Part shown: positions 33,533-41,811 of the stretch, one piece after another | How positions within the stretch are numbered: position 1 is the stretch's first letter | Layout of the letters: every line of letters starts with the position of its first letter | NCBI GenBank assembly: GCA_023439125.1 | Contig: JAEXOU010000004.1 | Location: 12,556 to 76,555, forward strand | Direction of reading: 5' to 3' | From: Bacillota bacterium | GTDB taxonomy: Bacteria; Bacillota; Clostridia; Lachnospirales; Lachnospiraceae | Length of the DNA stretch: 64,000 nt | Notes under the pieces: generated by a model | What the model was told of the DNA's origin: nothing | Databases searched by the model: none | Seen by the model: the letters and a program-made list of their open reading frames with translations, nothing else | Position numbers and translations under genes: made by a program

Positions 33533-35074
33533 TTGTCTAAGATACTTTTAGAGATGAAGAATATTATAAAAACTTTTCCAGGTGTAAAAGCATTAGATCG
33601 TGTGAATTTAAAGGTGGAACAAGGGGAAATTCATGCTTTAGTAGGTGAAAATGGCGCAGGTAAGTCTACACTGATGAATGTCTTAAGTGGGATTTATCCA
33701 TTTGGAACCTATGAGGGTGAGATCTTCTTTGATGGAAAGCTATGCAAATTTACGAATATTAAGGATAGTGAGCAACTTGGTATCGTAATCATTCATCAGG
33801 AGTTGGCACTTATTCCATATATGACAATTGGTGAGAATATGTTTCTTGGTAATGAGAGAGGGCATTCTTACGCAATTAATTGGAGTGAGACCTATGGAAA
33901 AGCGGATGAATTATTAAAAACTGTAGGTCTAGAAGAATCCTCAAGAACATTAGTGAAAGACATTGGACTTGGAAAGCAGCAATTGGTTGAGATTGCAAAA
34001 GCGCTTGCAAAGAAAGCTCGATTGCTTATTTTAGATGAACCAACATCATCATTGAATGAGTCTGACTCTAAAGCATTATTAGAGTTACTCAAGAGGTTCC
34101 AAAAGGAAGGCATCACGTCCATTATCATCTCTCACAAATTAAATGAAATATCATATGTGGCAGACAAAATCACAATTCTAAGAGATGGTTCTACAATTGA
34201 GACTCTTAATAAATCAAAGGATGATATATCAGAGCAACGAATTATTCGGGGTATGGTAGGACGAGATATGACAGTACGTTTTCCTAAAAGAATCTCATTT
34301 AAGAGTGACGAAACAGTTATGGAGGTAAATCATTGGACAGTCTTTAATCCATTAAATCTAGAGCAAAAGGTTGTAAATGATGTGAGTTTTTATGTGAAAA
34401 AGGGTGAAGTGATAGGAATTGCTGGGTTGATGGGAGCTGGCAGGACTGAATTGGCTATGAGCTTGTTTGGTAGAAGCTATGGAAAAAAGATAACTGGTGA
34501 GGTTTCTTTGTTTGGTAAAAAGGTTCATCTTAAGACGATTAAATCTGCAATAAAAAATAGACTTGCTTATGTGACCGAAGACCGTAAGGGTAATGGTTTG
34601 ATATTAAGTAAATCGATTTGTATCAACACTTCCCTAGCTAGTTTGGATAAAGTAAGTAAGTATGGTGTGATTGATCAAGACAAAGAACTTTTAACAGCGA
34701 ATGAGTATAAAGAAAAATTGAAAACAAAGTGTCCAACGGTAGAGCAGGCAGTTGAGAACTTAAGTGGTGGAAATCAACAAAAAGTATTATTAGCAAAATG
34801 GATGTTTGCAAATCCTGAAATATTAATTCTGGATGAGCCTACGAGAGGTATTGATGTTGGTGCTAAGTATGAGATTTATTGTATTATTAATCAGCTTGTA
34901 ACAGAGGGGAAAGCAGTCATCATGATTTCTTCAGAACTCCCTGAAGTTATTGGAATGTGTGACCGTATCTATATTATGGATGAAGGTAAATTCGTTGGTG
35001 AGGTAAGTAAAGAAGAGGCAACCCAAGAGTTAATCATGTCACATATTGTGAAAACAAAAGGTAAAGGAGCATAA
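33533..35074 (+). CDS. mmsA: multiple-monosaccharide ABC transporter ATP-binding protein
   Basis: A 513-residue protein with two ABC ATPase domains, as in sugar importers of the CUT2 class. Domain 1: Walker [10 protein letters not shown] (38-46), Q-loop [15 protein letters not shown], a signature replaced by [14 protein letters not shown], Walker [12 protein letters not shown]. Domain 2: degenerate Walker [10 protein letters not shown], signature LSGGNQQKV, Walker [15 protein letters not shown]. This asymmetry is normal for CUT2. The start is TTG 33533 with AAAGGAGG (33520-33527) 5 nt upstream; no ATG is suitably placed. The permease gene begins 3 bp after the stop. Confidence 0.93.
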   Translation: MSKILLEMKNIIKTFPGVKALDRVNLKVEQGEIHALVGENGAGKSTLMNVLSGIYPFGTYEGEIFFDGKLCKFTNIKDSEQLGIVIIHQELALIPYMTIGENMFLGNERGHSYAINWSETYGKADELLKTVGLEESSRTLVKDIGLGKQQLVEIAKALAKKARLLILDEPTSSLNESDSKALLELLKRFQKEGITSIIISHKLNEISYVADKITILRDGSTIETLNKSKDDISEQRIIRGMVGRDMTVRFPKRISFKSDETVMEVNHWTVFNPLNLEQKVVNDVSFYVKKGEVIGIAGLMGAGRTELAMSLFGRSYGKKITGEVSLFGKKVHLKTIKSAIKNRLAYVTEDRKGNGLILSKSICINTSLASLDKVSKYGVIDQDKELLTANEYKEKLKTKCPTVEQAVENLSGGNQQKVLLAKWMFANPEILILDEPTRGIDVGAKYEIYCIINQLVTEGKAVIMISSELPEVIGMCDRIYIMDEGKFVGEVSKEEATQELIMSHIVKTKGKGA

Positions 35075-35077
35075 GCG

Positions 35078-36367
35078 ATGAATCTAGAAAAAGTAGTCGA
35101 TGATATAAAGAATTCAAAGTTAGTATGTACCATCAATAATTCGAAAATAGTAAAAGTAATCAATAATTCAAAAGTAATGAGGGCAAGAAGATGGTTAAGT
35201 AAAAAATTATCTAGTCCTCTGAAAAAGTATGCAATGATTATTGCACTTGTTGCAGTCACTTTATTTTTTACATATAGAACAGATGGAAAGATTCTACTTC
35301 CTTCCAATGTAAGTAACTTGATCTCCCAAAATGCATATGTATTTGTATTGGCTACTGGTATGCTTTTTTGTATTCTGACTGGTGGTAATATTGATCTTTC
35401 CATAGGGTCTGTCGTATGTTTTGTTGGCTCGATTGGCGCTACATTAATGGAAAATGAAGGAATTAATCCTATTGTCTCTATTGTTGCCATGTTAATCTTT
35501 GGTTTACTAATCGGGGCATGGCAAGGTTTTTGGATTGCATATGTACGAGTCCCACCATTTATTGTTACTCTAGCTGGTATGTTAATCTTTCGTGGATTAT
35601 CCAATGTTGTACTTAATGGTATGACTGTTAGTTTAACGAATGAAGCATATATCAAAGCATTTGGTGGTGGAGCTAATTGCTATATTCCAGATTTTTTTAA
35701 GATGAAAGACTTTAATCTTACCTGCTTTATTATTGGAGTGCTTGCATGTATCATATATACATTTTTAGCTCTTTACAGTAGAAGAAAGAAAGTGAAATTA
35801 GGCTATCAGACAGAAAAATTAGGAAGTCTACTTATCCGAATTGTGCTTATTTGTGCTGTAGTCCTTGCATTTAGTTATCGTCTTTCTCAATACCGAGGAA
35901 TTCCAACTTCTTTAGTATGGGTTATGATTATTGTTGGAATCTACGGTTATATTTCGTCTAAAACAACATTAGGGCGTCACTTCTATGCAGTAGGTGGCAA
36001 TGAAAAAGCAACGAAATTATCTGGTATTAATACGAATCGAGTATATTTCCTAGCTTACTTGAACATGGGATTGCTATCCGCACTTGCTGGAATGCTTACA
36101 ATTGCTCGAATGACAAGTGCACAGCCAACTTATGGAACCAACTATGAGATGGATGCAATTGGTTCTTGTTTTATCGGTGGTGCTTCTGCTTATGGTGGAA
36201 TTGGTACGGTTCCTGGCGTTATTGTTGGTGCTGTTTTGATGGGTGTAATCAACTTGGGTATGAGTATTACTGGCGTTGATGCCAACTATCAGAAGGTTGT
36301 AAAGGGCGTTGTCTTACTTGCCGCTGTAATCTTCGATGTTGTATCAAAACGTAGTAGCAAGAAATAG
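35078..36367 (+). CDS. mmsB: multiple-monosaccharide ABC transporter permease
   Basis: A 429-residue permease of the BPD_transp_2 (CUT2) family with about nine to ten membrane segments. The typical ILTGGNIDLSIGSVVCFVG motif and AYVRVPPFIVTLAGMLIFRGL follow each other, and AVGGNEKATKLSGINT lies in the usual cytoplasmic loop. The N-terminal 60 residues are polar with an NSKxVxxINNS repeat (NSKLVCTINNSKIVKVINNS), unusual for the family and of unknown use. It is the last gene of the operon and is followed directly by the palindromic repeat array. Confidence 0.92.
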   Translation: MNLEKVVDDIKNSKLVCTINNSKIVKVINNSKVMRARRWLSKKLSSPLKKYAMIIALVAVTLFFTYRTDGKILLPSNVSNLISQNAYVFVLATGMLFCILTGGNIDLSIGSVVCFVGSIGATLMENEGINPIVSIVAMLIFGLLIGAWQGFWIAYVRVPPFIVTLAGMLIFRGLSNVVLNGMTVSLTNEAYIKAFGGGANCYIPDFFKMKDFNLTCFIIGVLACIIYTFLALYSRRKKVKLGYQTEKLGSLLIRIVLICAVVLAFSYRLSQYRGIPTSLVWVMIIVGIYGYISSKTTLGRHFYAVGGNEKATKLSGINTNRVYFLAYLNMGLLSALAGMLTIARMTSAQPTYGTNYEMDAIGSCFIGGASAYGGIGTVPGVIVGAVLMGVINLGMSITGVDANYQKVVKGVVLLAAVIFDVVSKRSSKK

Positions 36368-36371
36368 CAGT

Positions 36372-36578
36372 AACCAGCCCTGGAAGGTTTTAGAGTGTTT
36401 GTGATTTAGGTTTGTCCATAAGAAGGTACATTACTTGTATATTTTCTTCGGCGCGCTACGCTCACAAGCCCACAAAGAGCGTGTGGGACTTGTAAGGCAC
36501 TCCGAAAATATACAAGTAATGTACCTTCTTTCGATAGGTTTTTAATCACAAACACGGGAAGTGTATGAGGGCTGGGTT
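36372..36578 (+). repeat. nested palindromic element, copy 2
   Basis: Nested arms in order: AACCAGCCCT (36372) with AGGGCTGGGTT (36568-36578); GTGTTTGTGATT (36395) with AATCACAAACAC (36544-36555); a perfect 26-bp middle arm, 36421-36446 with 36504-36529. The core is 36438-36511 and has the stem ACAAGCCCAC / GTGGGACTTGT. The middle arm sequence (starting AGAAGGTACATTACTTG) is unlike that of other copies. Confidence 0.88.
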
Positions 36579-36608
36579 GGTAAGTAGTACGTCCTGCTAG
36601 TTTGCTTA

Positions 36609-36790
36609 GTGTTTGTGATTTAAGGCAAATTAAAAAGAAAGAGCTCCATCGTATATTTTCTTCGGCGCGCTACGCTCACAAGCCCACAAAAAGCATGTGG
36701 GACTTGTAAGGCACTCCGAAAATATACGATGGAGCTCTTTCTTTTTAGCAAGGTTTTTAATCACAAACACGGGAAGTACATGAGGGCTGG
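36609..36790 (+). repeat. nested palindromic element, copy 3
   Basis: It starts with GTGTTTGTGATT (36609-36620), mirrored at 36759-36770, and has a perfect 29-bp middle arm pair (36632-36660 with 36718-36746; AAAAAGAAAGAGCTCCATCG at the base). The core 36651-36726 is nearly identical to copy 2 except the apical loop (AAAAAGCAT). The distance to copy 2 is 213 bp, core to core, and the same GGGAAGT..ATGAGGGCTGG block follows each. Confidence 0.88.
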
Positions 36791-36806
36791 CTTTGGATAG
36801 TAGTGC

Positions 36807-36871
36807 GCCCTGCAAGGTTTTGGAGTGTTTGTGATTTAGGTTTGTCCATAAGAAGGTACATTACTTGTATA
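36807..36871 (+). repeat. nested palindromic element, truncated third unit
   Basis: From CCCTGCAAGGTTTTGGAGTG to TTACTTGTATA this repeats the left half of copy 2, including its private middle arm, with few changes. It stops abruptly at the edge of the core (36871). The remaining 36872-37044 shows no gene or structure. Confidence 0.85.
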
Positions 36872-37044
36872 TGATATTCTTACTAATTCATATGCCTTAT
36901 CAACCAAGGCATTCTCATCCATCGTTTATAATAAATTCTCACGATAAATCTTTGTTTCTCTTAGTGGTTTTATGCAGTATTTAATGTTAGATATAATGTT
37001 AGTAAAGAACCAGAGACTAGTACATTCTCTAATTCTCTACTCTA

Positions 37045-37335
37045 TCAGTCATAAGAATACAAAGTATATTCCGTTAACTCATCATTCTTGTAACAATAAA
37101 TTGATTTAATTCTTTTTTTCTCATCAAATGTATAGATAGCCTTTTGATTTACTGTACAAGTATCTCCTAAACAATCATACCATTCTTTACTTATTAGTAC
37201 TCCATTCTCATAAGTATATCTTATACTTAATGTTAACTCAGTTTCACCTATTCCCTCATAGGAATCCTCTGACTTTAAGGCCCCATCCGAACCCCTTTCC
37301 TGTAATATCACATACAGGTGCTCCAAATTTGCCAT
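37045..37335 (-). CDS. hypothetical protein, possibly a fragment
   Basis: A 96-residue reading frame with a regular beta-strand pattern (LSIRYTYENGVLISKEWYD, QKAIYTFDEKKRIKSIYCY, DELTEYTLYSYD), like one or two YD-type or MORN-like beta repeats. There is no signal peptide and no convincing ribosome binding site; an in-frame stop lies a few codons upstream of the ATG. It could be the C-terminal stub of a larger protein. The palindromic repeat array lies beyond its 3' end. Confidence 0.45.
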   Translation of the reverse strand: MANLEHLYVILQERGSDGALKSEDSYEGIGETELTLSIRYTYENGVLISKEWYDCLGDTCTVNQKAIYTFDEKKRIKSIYCYKNDELTEYTLYSYD

Positions 37336-37382
37336 TGCTGTACTGTTTGAATTTGATTATTTGAATAATCATGGATTCGTTC

Positions 37383-37410
37383 TTGATAATTTACTAAATA
37401 TCAATATAAT
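37383..37410 (+). promoter_or_regulatory. possible promoter of the DMT transporter gene
   Basis: TTGATA (37383-37388), 16-nt spacer, TATAAT (37405-37410). Leader of about 115 nt to 37532. A second TATAAT-like box at 37447-37453 lacks a -35 partner. Confidence 0.4.
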
Positions 37411-37531
37411 GATGAATAGGTATAAAATACCATTATAGTGAAAACAGTATAATATCATAAGTGTATCATGTATTTATATACTGCAATTACGTAAGAAGTA
37501 ATTCAAAATACTTTATTAAGAAGGAGTATCC

Positions 37532-38464
37532 ATGAATAAAAGCACATTACGACAATCGTTTTTATTACTTTTAACTGCTACAATTTGGGGAGTTGCTTTT
37601 GTAGCACAAAGTGTTGGTATGGATTATGTTGGACCATTTACGTTTAATGGAGTTCGATGCATTATTGGTGGTCTAGTATTATTGCCATACATCGCTGTTA
37701 GTGAGCGTCAAACGAAGAAGAAAGAAATAGTTATTGATACAAAAAAGGCAAGAAAAGATCTTGTGATTGGAGGATTACTATGCGGTTTTATCTTATTTCT
37801 AGCATCTAATCTTCAGCAGATTGGCCTACAGTATACAACAGTAGGAAAAGCAGGATTTGTGACAGCTATGTACATAGTAATTGTACCATTAATCGGTATA
37901 TTTTTAAAGAAAAAGGCAGGACTTCGAGTATGGCTTGCCGTCTTGATTGCCATTATCGGCTTGTATCTTCTTTGTATGACCGGAGGATTTTCCTTGCAGT
38001 TTGGAGATATCCTTGTTTTACTTTGTGCAATTATTTTCTCTTTTCATATCATTGTGGTGGATCATTATGCTCCAATCGTAAATGGTGTGAAGATGTCATG
38101 TATACAATTTTTTACTTGTGGAATCTTATCTTGTATTCTTATGTTCATTTTTGAAACTCCAAAAATAACACAAATTATTGCAGCATGGGTATCAATTCTA
38201 TATGCCGGTGTGCTATCCTGTGGAGTTGCGTATACTTTACAAATTGTTGGACAAAAAGGTATGAATCCAACCGTAGCTTCTCTTATTATGAGTCTAGAAT
38301 CAGTAATATCAGTTTTAGCTGGGTGGCTTCTATTAGGTGAAAAGTTATCAGTTCGTGAACTCTTAGGTTGTGTGTTGATGTTTACAGCAATTGTATTAGT
38401 TCAACTTCCAAAGGGAAAGTTTGCATTTAGCATTGTCAAATGGAAGTTGGTAAAGAAAAATTAG
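37532..38464 (+). CDS. DMT-superfamily (EamA) transporter
   Basis: A 310-residue membrane protein with ten predicted helices in two EamA repeats. Repeat 1 begins LLLLTATIWGVAFVAQSVGM and includes YTTVGKAGFVTAMYIVIVPL; repeat 2 ends MNPTVASLIMSLESVISVLAGWLLLGEKLS, the most conserved EamA motif. Members export amino acids, nucleosides or drugs; the substrate is open. AAGAAGGAG is the ribosome binding site. A perfect hairpin at 38499 ends the unit. Confidence 0.9.
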   Translation: MNKSTLRQSFLLLLTATIWGVAFVAQSVGMDYVGPFTFNGVRCIIGGLVLLPYIAVSERQTKKKEIVIDTKKARKDLVIGGLLCGFILFLASNLQQIGLQYTTVGKAGFVTAMYIVIVPLIGIFLKKKAGLRVWLAVLIAIIGLYLLCMTGGFSLQFGDILVLLCAIIFSFHIIVVDHYAPIVNGVKMSCIQFFTCGILSCILMFIFETPKITQIIAAWVSILYAGVLSCGVAYTLQIVGQKGMNPTVASLIMSLESVISVLAGWLLLGEKLSVRELLGCVLMFTAIVLVQLPKGKFAFSIVKWKLVKKN

Positions 38465-38498
38465 GTTATGTTTAAATATAGTGTTGATAATTTACCAG

Positions 38499-38532
38499 TT
38501 CAAATGGAAGCCAGTTTAGGCTTCCATTTGAA
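38499..38532 (+). terminator. hairpin between convergent genes
   Basis: TTCAAATGGAAGCC (38499-38512) pairs perfectly with GGCTTCCATTTGAA (38519-38532), 6-nt loop. There is no T-run, so termination strength is uncertain. Confidence 0.6.
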
Positions 38533-38553
38533 AATATACTGATTGGTTAAATC

Positions 38554-39021
38554 TTAGTCATTAAGTGCCATTGTTTGTTTTATGTACTTAGGTATATCTA
38601 TATTGGTTGAATAGCAAAAGCCTATAATTTGACCTATGTGCATTTGCTCATGACCTATCATTGCAGACAAATGACGATTTATTAACCACTTCTCTCCAAA
38701 CCAGTTTATAGTTTCCACACCAGTGTATGCTTCTAAAACTTCCTCCATTTTATTATCCAGCTCGTCCATCATATTTACGAGACTACTCTTTGAAGTGTCT
38801 GGCAAAGGGGAATAGGTAAAAGATATAGAGTTAGTTGTTAAAGCATTAACATAACAACCTTGAATTTGAATCAATTCTTCACATTGTTTTCTTATTGTAT
38901 TTAGGTTTTTTCTTGGTAACATCTTATCTAAACATATGTCATCTAATTCTATGACAAAATGCTTTAGTATATCTCTTCCATATTTCCAATCATCAAGTTG
39001 TGCCCTTATAGATTCAATCAT
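38554..39021 (-). CDS. DinB-family protein
   Basis: A 155-residue four-helix DinB/YfiT-like protein. The start MIESIRAQLDDWKYGRDIL is a usual first helix, and the metal-ligand helix pattern appears in LINRHLSAMIGHEQMHIGQIIGFCY, where HEQMHIGQI gives two His. DinB-like proteins bind a divalent metal and include bacillithiol or mycothiol transferases; the exact role is unknown. ATG 39021 is preferred because GGAGGT lies 6 nt upstream; an in-frame ATG at 39039 precedes that site. Confidence 0.85.
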   Translation of the reverse strand: MIESIRAQLDDWKYGRDILKHFVIELDDICLDKMLPRKNLNTIRKQCEELIQIQGCYVNALTTNSISFTYSPLPDTSKSSLVNMMDELDNKMEEVLEAYTGVETINWFGEKWLINRHLSAMIGHEQMHIGQIIGFCYSTNIDIPKYIKQTMALND

Positions 39022-39373
39022 TTTTTTACCTCCAAACATTTTTATTTATTATGATTATACTAAAAATTACCAATATACACCATAGTTATATAAATTGCGC
39101 ATCTGGCTTTAAATCCGTTTTTGTATATGCCTTCCTTTTGCTTTCTTCTTATCAAACTCAACATTTAGTTTAACATAGCCAAAAAGTGAAAATAAAAAGT
39201 ATTAGAGTTATTGAGTGAGTAAAAAAGGAACTTTAAACATATTAATAAATGGTAAATTATTGCAATGATGGATTTTCTCTGAATAAGTAAGTATAATTAT
39301 TTCTAGTAAACTATAGATACATAAGATGCGGAAAATAGTTGAATTACTTAAGATAGAAGGGAATACAGAATTG
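39022..39373. other. gene-free stretch upstream of the coiled-coil gene
   Basis: AT-rich DNA between divergent genes. No reading frame or stable hairpin was noticed. TATAAT-like boxes occur near 39291 on the plus strand and 39053 on the minus strand without clear -35 partners. Confidence 0.4.
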
Positions 39374-41683
39374 ATGTTAGTGTCAAAGCAAGAACGACAA
39401 AGATTATTGGATATTGAGCATGAGTATAACAATGCTCTCATTACGATAGATGAAATTAATACAAATTATTTTAAAAGTCAGAAACTATTAGAACAACGTG
39501 CAAGAGACATAAAAAACTTATCTGAGCGAGTTACATTTCTTCAAGGAGAGATAGCAAAATATAACGAGATTACGGTAGAAGTCGAGGCATATGTCAAGGA
39601 GAGAGAAGATCAAATTACTAAATTAAGTAATGATTTGTCTGAAACAGAGTCTCAAATCAAAAACTTAAAGGCTGAAAAGGTAAATCTGACTAATACGGTA
39701 AAGGATCATCAAATAGAATTACAGAGAGTAAAGAACTCCTTAAAACTTCAAGAAACTGAAAATTCGAAGCAAAGGGATGGACTTGAAAAAAAAGAAAGAC
39801 AAATTACTGAATTAACTGGTTTATTGGACGAGACACAGTCTATTTTTGAAGCGAAGGAGCTAGAGATTTCGAATTTAACGACTCAAGTTGCTACGAATAA
39901 AGCTGAGTTAGAGGAGAAAATCAATGAACTAGCTAAGGCAAAAACAGAGCTGTCAGATCTTCATAATCAGAATAATCTTAAGTCAGAAGAGATTGTTAGG
40001 GTTAATGAGCTTCTTTCTAATAAAATTATGGAAGCAGAGGAACTTCGAAGTATAATAACTCAGAATACAAAAAAGATGGAAGAACAATCTGCAGAGATAA
40101 AGAAAAATTCTGCATTTATCGATACCCAGAGAAAAGAGATTCAGCAGCTTAAGAAAGATATCACTACAAAAGAGGAGTTAGCCTCTATCACTTTAGCAGA
40201 CAAACAGAACAAGCTAAATTCAGTAACTCGCGAACTGATTGAAACGCAGGATAGTTTAGCGACAGTCACTATGAGTTTAGATGAAGCAAAGGATAAGCTT
40301 GATGTTTCAATAAAAGAGAAGGATGAGGCCATTCATACTAAAGATGCTCTTCTTGAAAAGAGAAAAGAGCATGTTTATCATTTAGAGCAAAAATTATCGA
40401 AACTCAATAAAGAATACTCGATTAACGTCGAACAAATTCGAATCAAATCAGATGAGTTAGCTAAAACAACGACAGAACTAAATCATTTGAAAGAAGAGTT
40501 TCATACAAGAGAAAATGAACTCAGCTCCGTAAAGAAGGAATTTGACGAAGTACAACAGAAGCTTGGGACAGTCAAGCAAGAACTAAATACAGCTAAGCAA
40601 GAACTCAACAACACTAAGAGTAGATTCGAAAGTAACTTAAAAGAGTTGGAAACAACAAAGAGTGAGCTTAGTAGAACGAAACAGGAATTCAGCTTAATCA
40701 AACAGGAATTAAGTACCACGAAGCAAGAACTCAACAACACTAAGAATAGATTCGAAAGCAACTTGAAAGAGTTAGAAACAACAAAGAGTGAGCTTAGTAG
40801 AACAAAACAAGAATTCAGCTTAATCAAACAGGAATTAAGTACCACTAAACAAGAACTTAACAACACTAAGAATAGATTCGAAAGTAACTCGAAAGAGCTA
40901 GAAACTACAAAGAGTGAGCTTAATAGAACGAAACAAGAACTAAGCTCAATTAAACAAAAATTGAGTACAGCAATACAGGAATTAGGTACAACAAAACAGG
41001 AATTAAGTACCACTAAGCAAGAACTCAATAACACTAAGAATAGATTCGAAAGCAACTTGAAAGAGTTAGATTCCATTAAATTAGTATATAAAACTTCTCA
41101 GGAGACAATTAAAAGACAAGACCAGGAGTTAGAAGAATCAAAGAAGATACTTGTCAAAAGAGAACAGCAATTAACTAGTTATAAAGGAGAAATCGAACGG
41201 AAAGATAGAATTTACAATTCAGCACAGGTAGTTATGGAAAAACAAAGGTTACGTGTTGTTAACTACATGGCTACGATTGAAGACCAGAAAAAAGTAATCG
41301 AAGAGCAGAATAAATTATTCGAGCAACAAAAGAAATCGATCGAAGAACAGAAGAGAGAATTCGAGCAACAAAAGAAGTCAATCGAACAACAAAAAAGAGA
41401 ATTTGAAGAGCAGAAGAAGGCATTTGAAAAACAGAAGGAGGCTCTGGAAGTTCAAAAAGAGGAAAATGATAAACTTGAGAAACTAAATGAAGAATTAATC
41501 AGCCGGAACATTCGATTGGAAAAAGACAAAGAAATCTTTTTAGTGCAGAAGACGGAACATATCTCACTTGAAAATGATAATAGAAAGTTATTAGAAGAAA
41601 TAGGAGAGAAAAACCGAATAATTGATGAGTTGGAAACTCAGATTATAGAGCTTCTTGTTAGAAATGAAAGAAAGTCGAGTTAG
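39374..41683 (+). CDS. long coiled-coil protein with heptad tandem repeats
   Basis: A protein of about 769 residues, almost all coiled coil, with no signal peptide, membrane helix or enzymatic domain. From about residue 408 it has four copies of a 42-residue unit made of six heptads (TKQELNN, TKNRFES, NLKELET, TKSELSR, TKQEFSL, IKQELST); the third copy carries 14 extra residues. Near the C-terminus a second heptad array (EQQKKSI, EEQKREF) occurs. Start is uncertain: ATG 39374 follows GAAGGGA at 12-nt distance, while ATG 39326 has no ribosome binding site. Such proteins act as scaffolds or spacers, similar in look to SMC arms or cytoskeletal filaments, but no family is recognised. Confidence 0.8.
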   Translation: MLVSKQERQRLLDIEHEYNNALITIDEINTNYFKSQKLLEQRARDIKNLSERVTFLQGEIAKYNEITVEVEAYVKEREDQITKLSNDLSETESQIKNLKAEKVNLTNTVKDHQIELQRVKNSLKLQETENSKQRDGLEKKERQITELTGLLDETQSIFEAKELEISNLTTQVATNKAELEEKINELAKAKTELSDLHNQNNLKSEEIVRVNELLSNKIMEAEELRSIITQNTKKMEEQSAEIKKNSAFIDTQRKEIQQLKKDITTKEELASITLADKQNKLNSVTRELIETQDSLATVTMSLDEAKDKLDVSIKEKDEAIHTKDALLEKRKEHVYHLEQKLSKLNKEYSINVEQIRIKSDELAKTTTELNHLKEEFHTRENELSSVKKEFDEVQQKLGTVKQELNTAKQELNNTKSRFESNLKELETTKSELSRTKQEFSLIKQELSTTKQELNNTKNRFESNLKELETTKSELSRTKQEFSLIKQELSTTKQELNNTKNRFESNSKELETTKSELNRTKQELSSIKQKLSTAIQELGTTKQELSTTKQELNNTKNRFESNLKELDSIKLVYKTSQETIKRQDQELEESKKILVKREQQLTSYKGEIERKDRIYNSAQVVMEKQRLRVVNYMATIEDQKKVIEEQNKLFEQQKKSIEEQKREFEQQKKSIEQQKREFEEQKKAFEKQKEALEVQKEENDKLEKLNEELISRNIRLEKDKEIFLVQKTEHISLENDNRKLLEEIGEKNRIIDELETQIIELLVRNERKSS
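40595..41070 (+). repeat. 126-bp tandem repeats inside the coiled-coil gene
   Basis: Units begin AAGCAAGAACTCAACAACAC at 40595, 40721, 40847 and 41015. The first two are 126 bp, the third 168 bp (one extra 42-bp part), the fourth partial. High DNA identity indicates recent expansion and keeps the heptad register. Confidence 0.92.
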
Positions 41684-41811
41684 TATAATTGAGGTTGATT
41701 GACGGTTACTCTTGTTAAGTGAATGGATTATGAGTATGTTATAAGTTTATGTTCAAGATAGAAAGTTGTTATCATACAATTATTAGTAAGAAACGATATA
41801 AGGAATAACTT

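Noticed and set aside
36372..36871. Possible CRISPR array
   Set aside because: There are only two full units and one half, units are about 215 bp and internally palindromic, no short constant spacers are seen and no cas gene is nearby.
40501..41076. 191-codon antisense frame opposite the coiled-coil gene
   Set aside because: By-product of the 126-bp tandem repeats; low-complexity Ser/Leu/Val composition.
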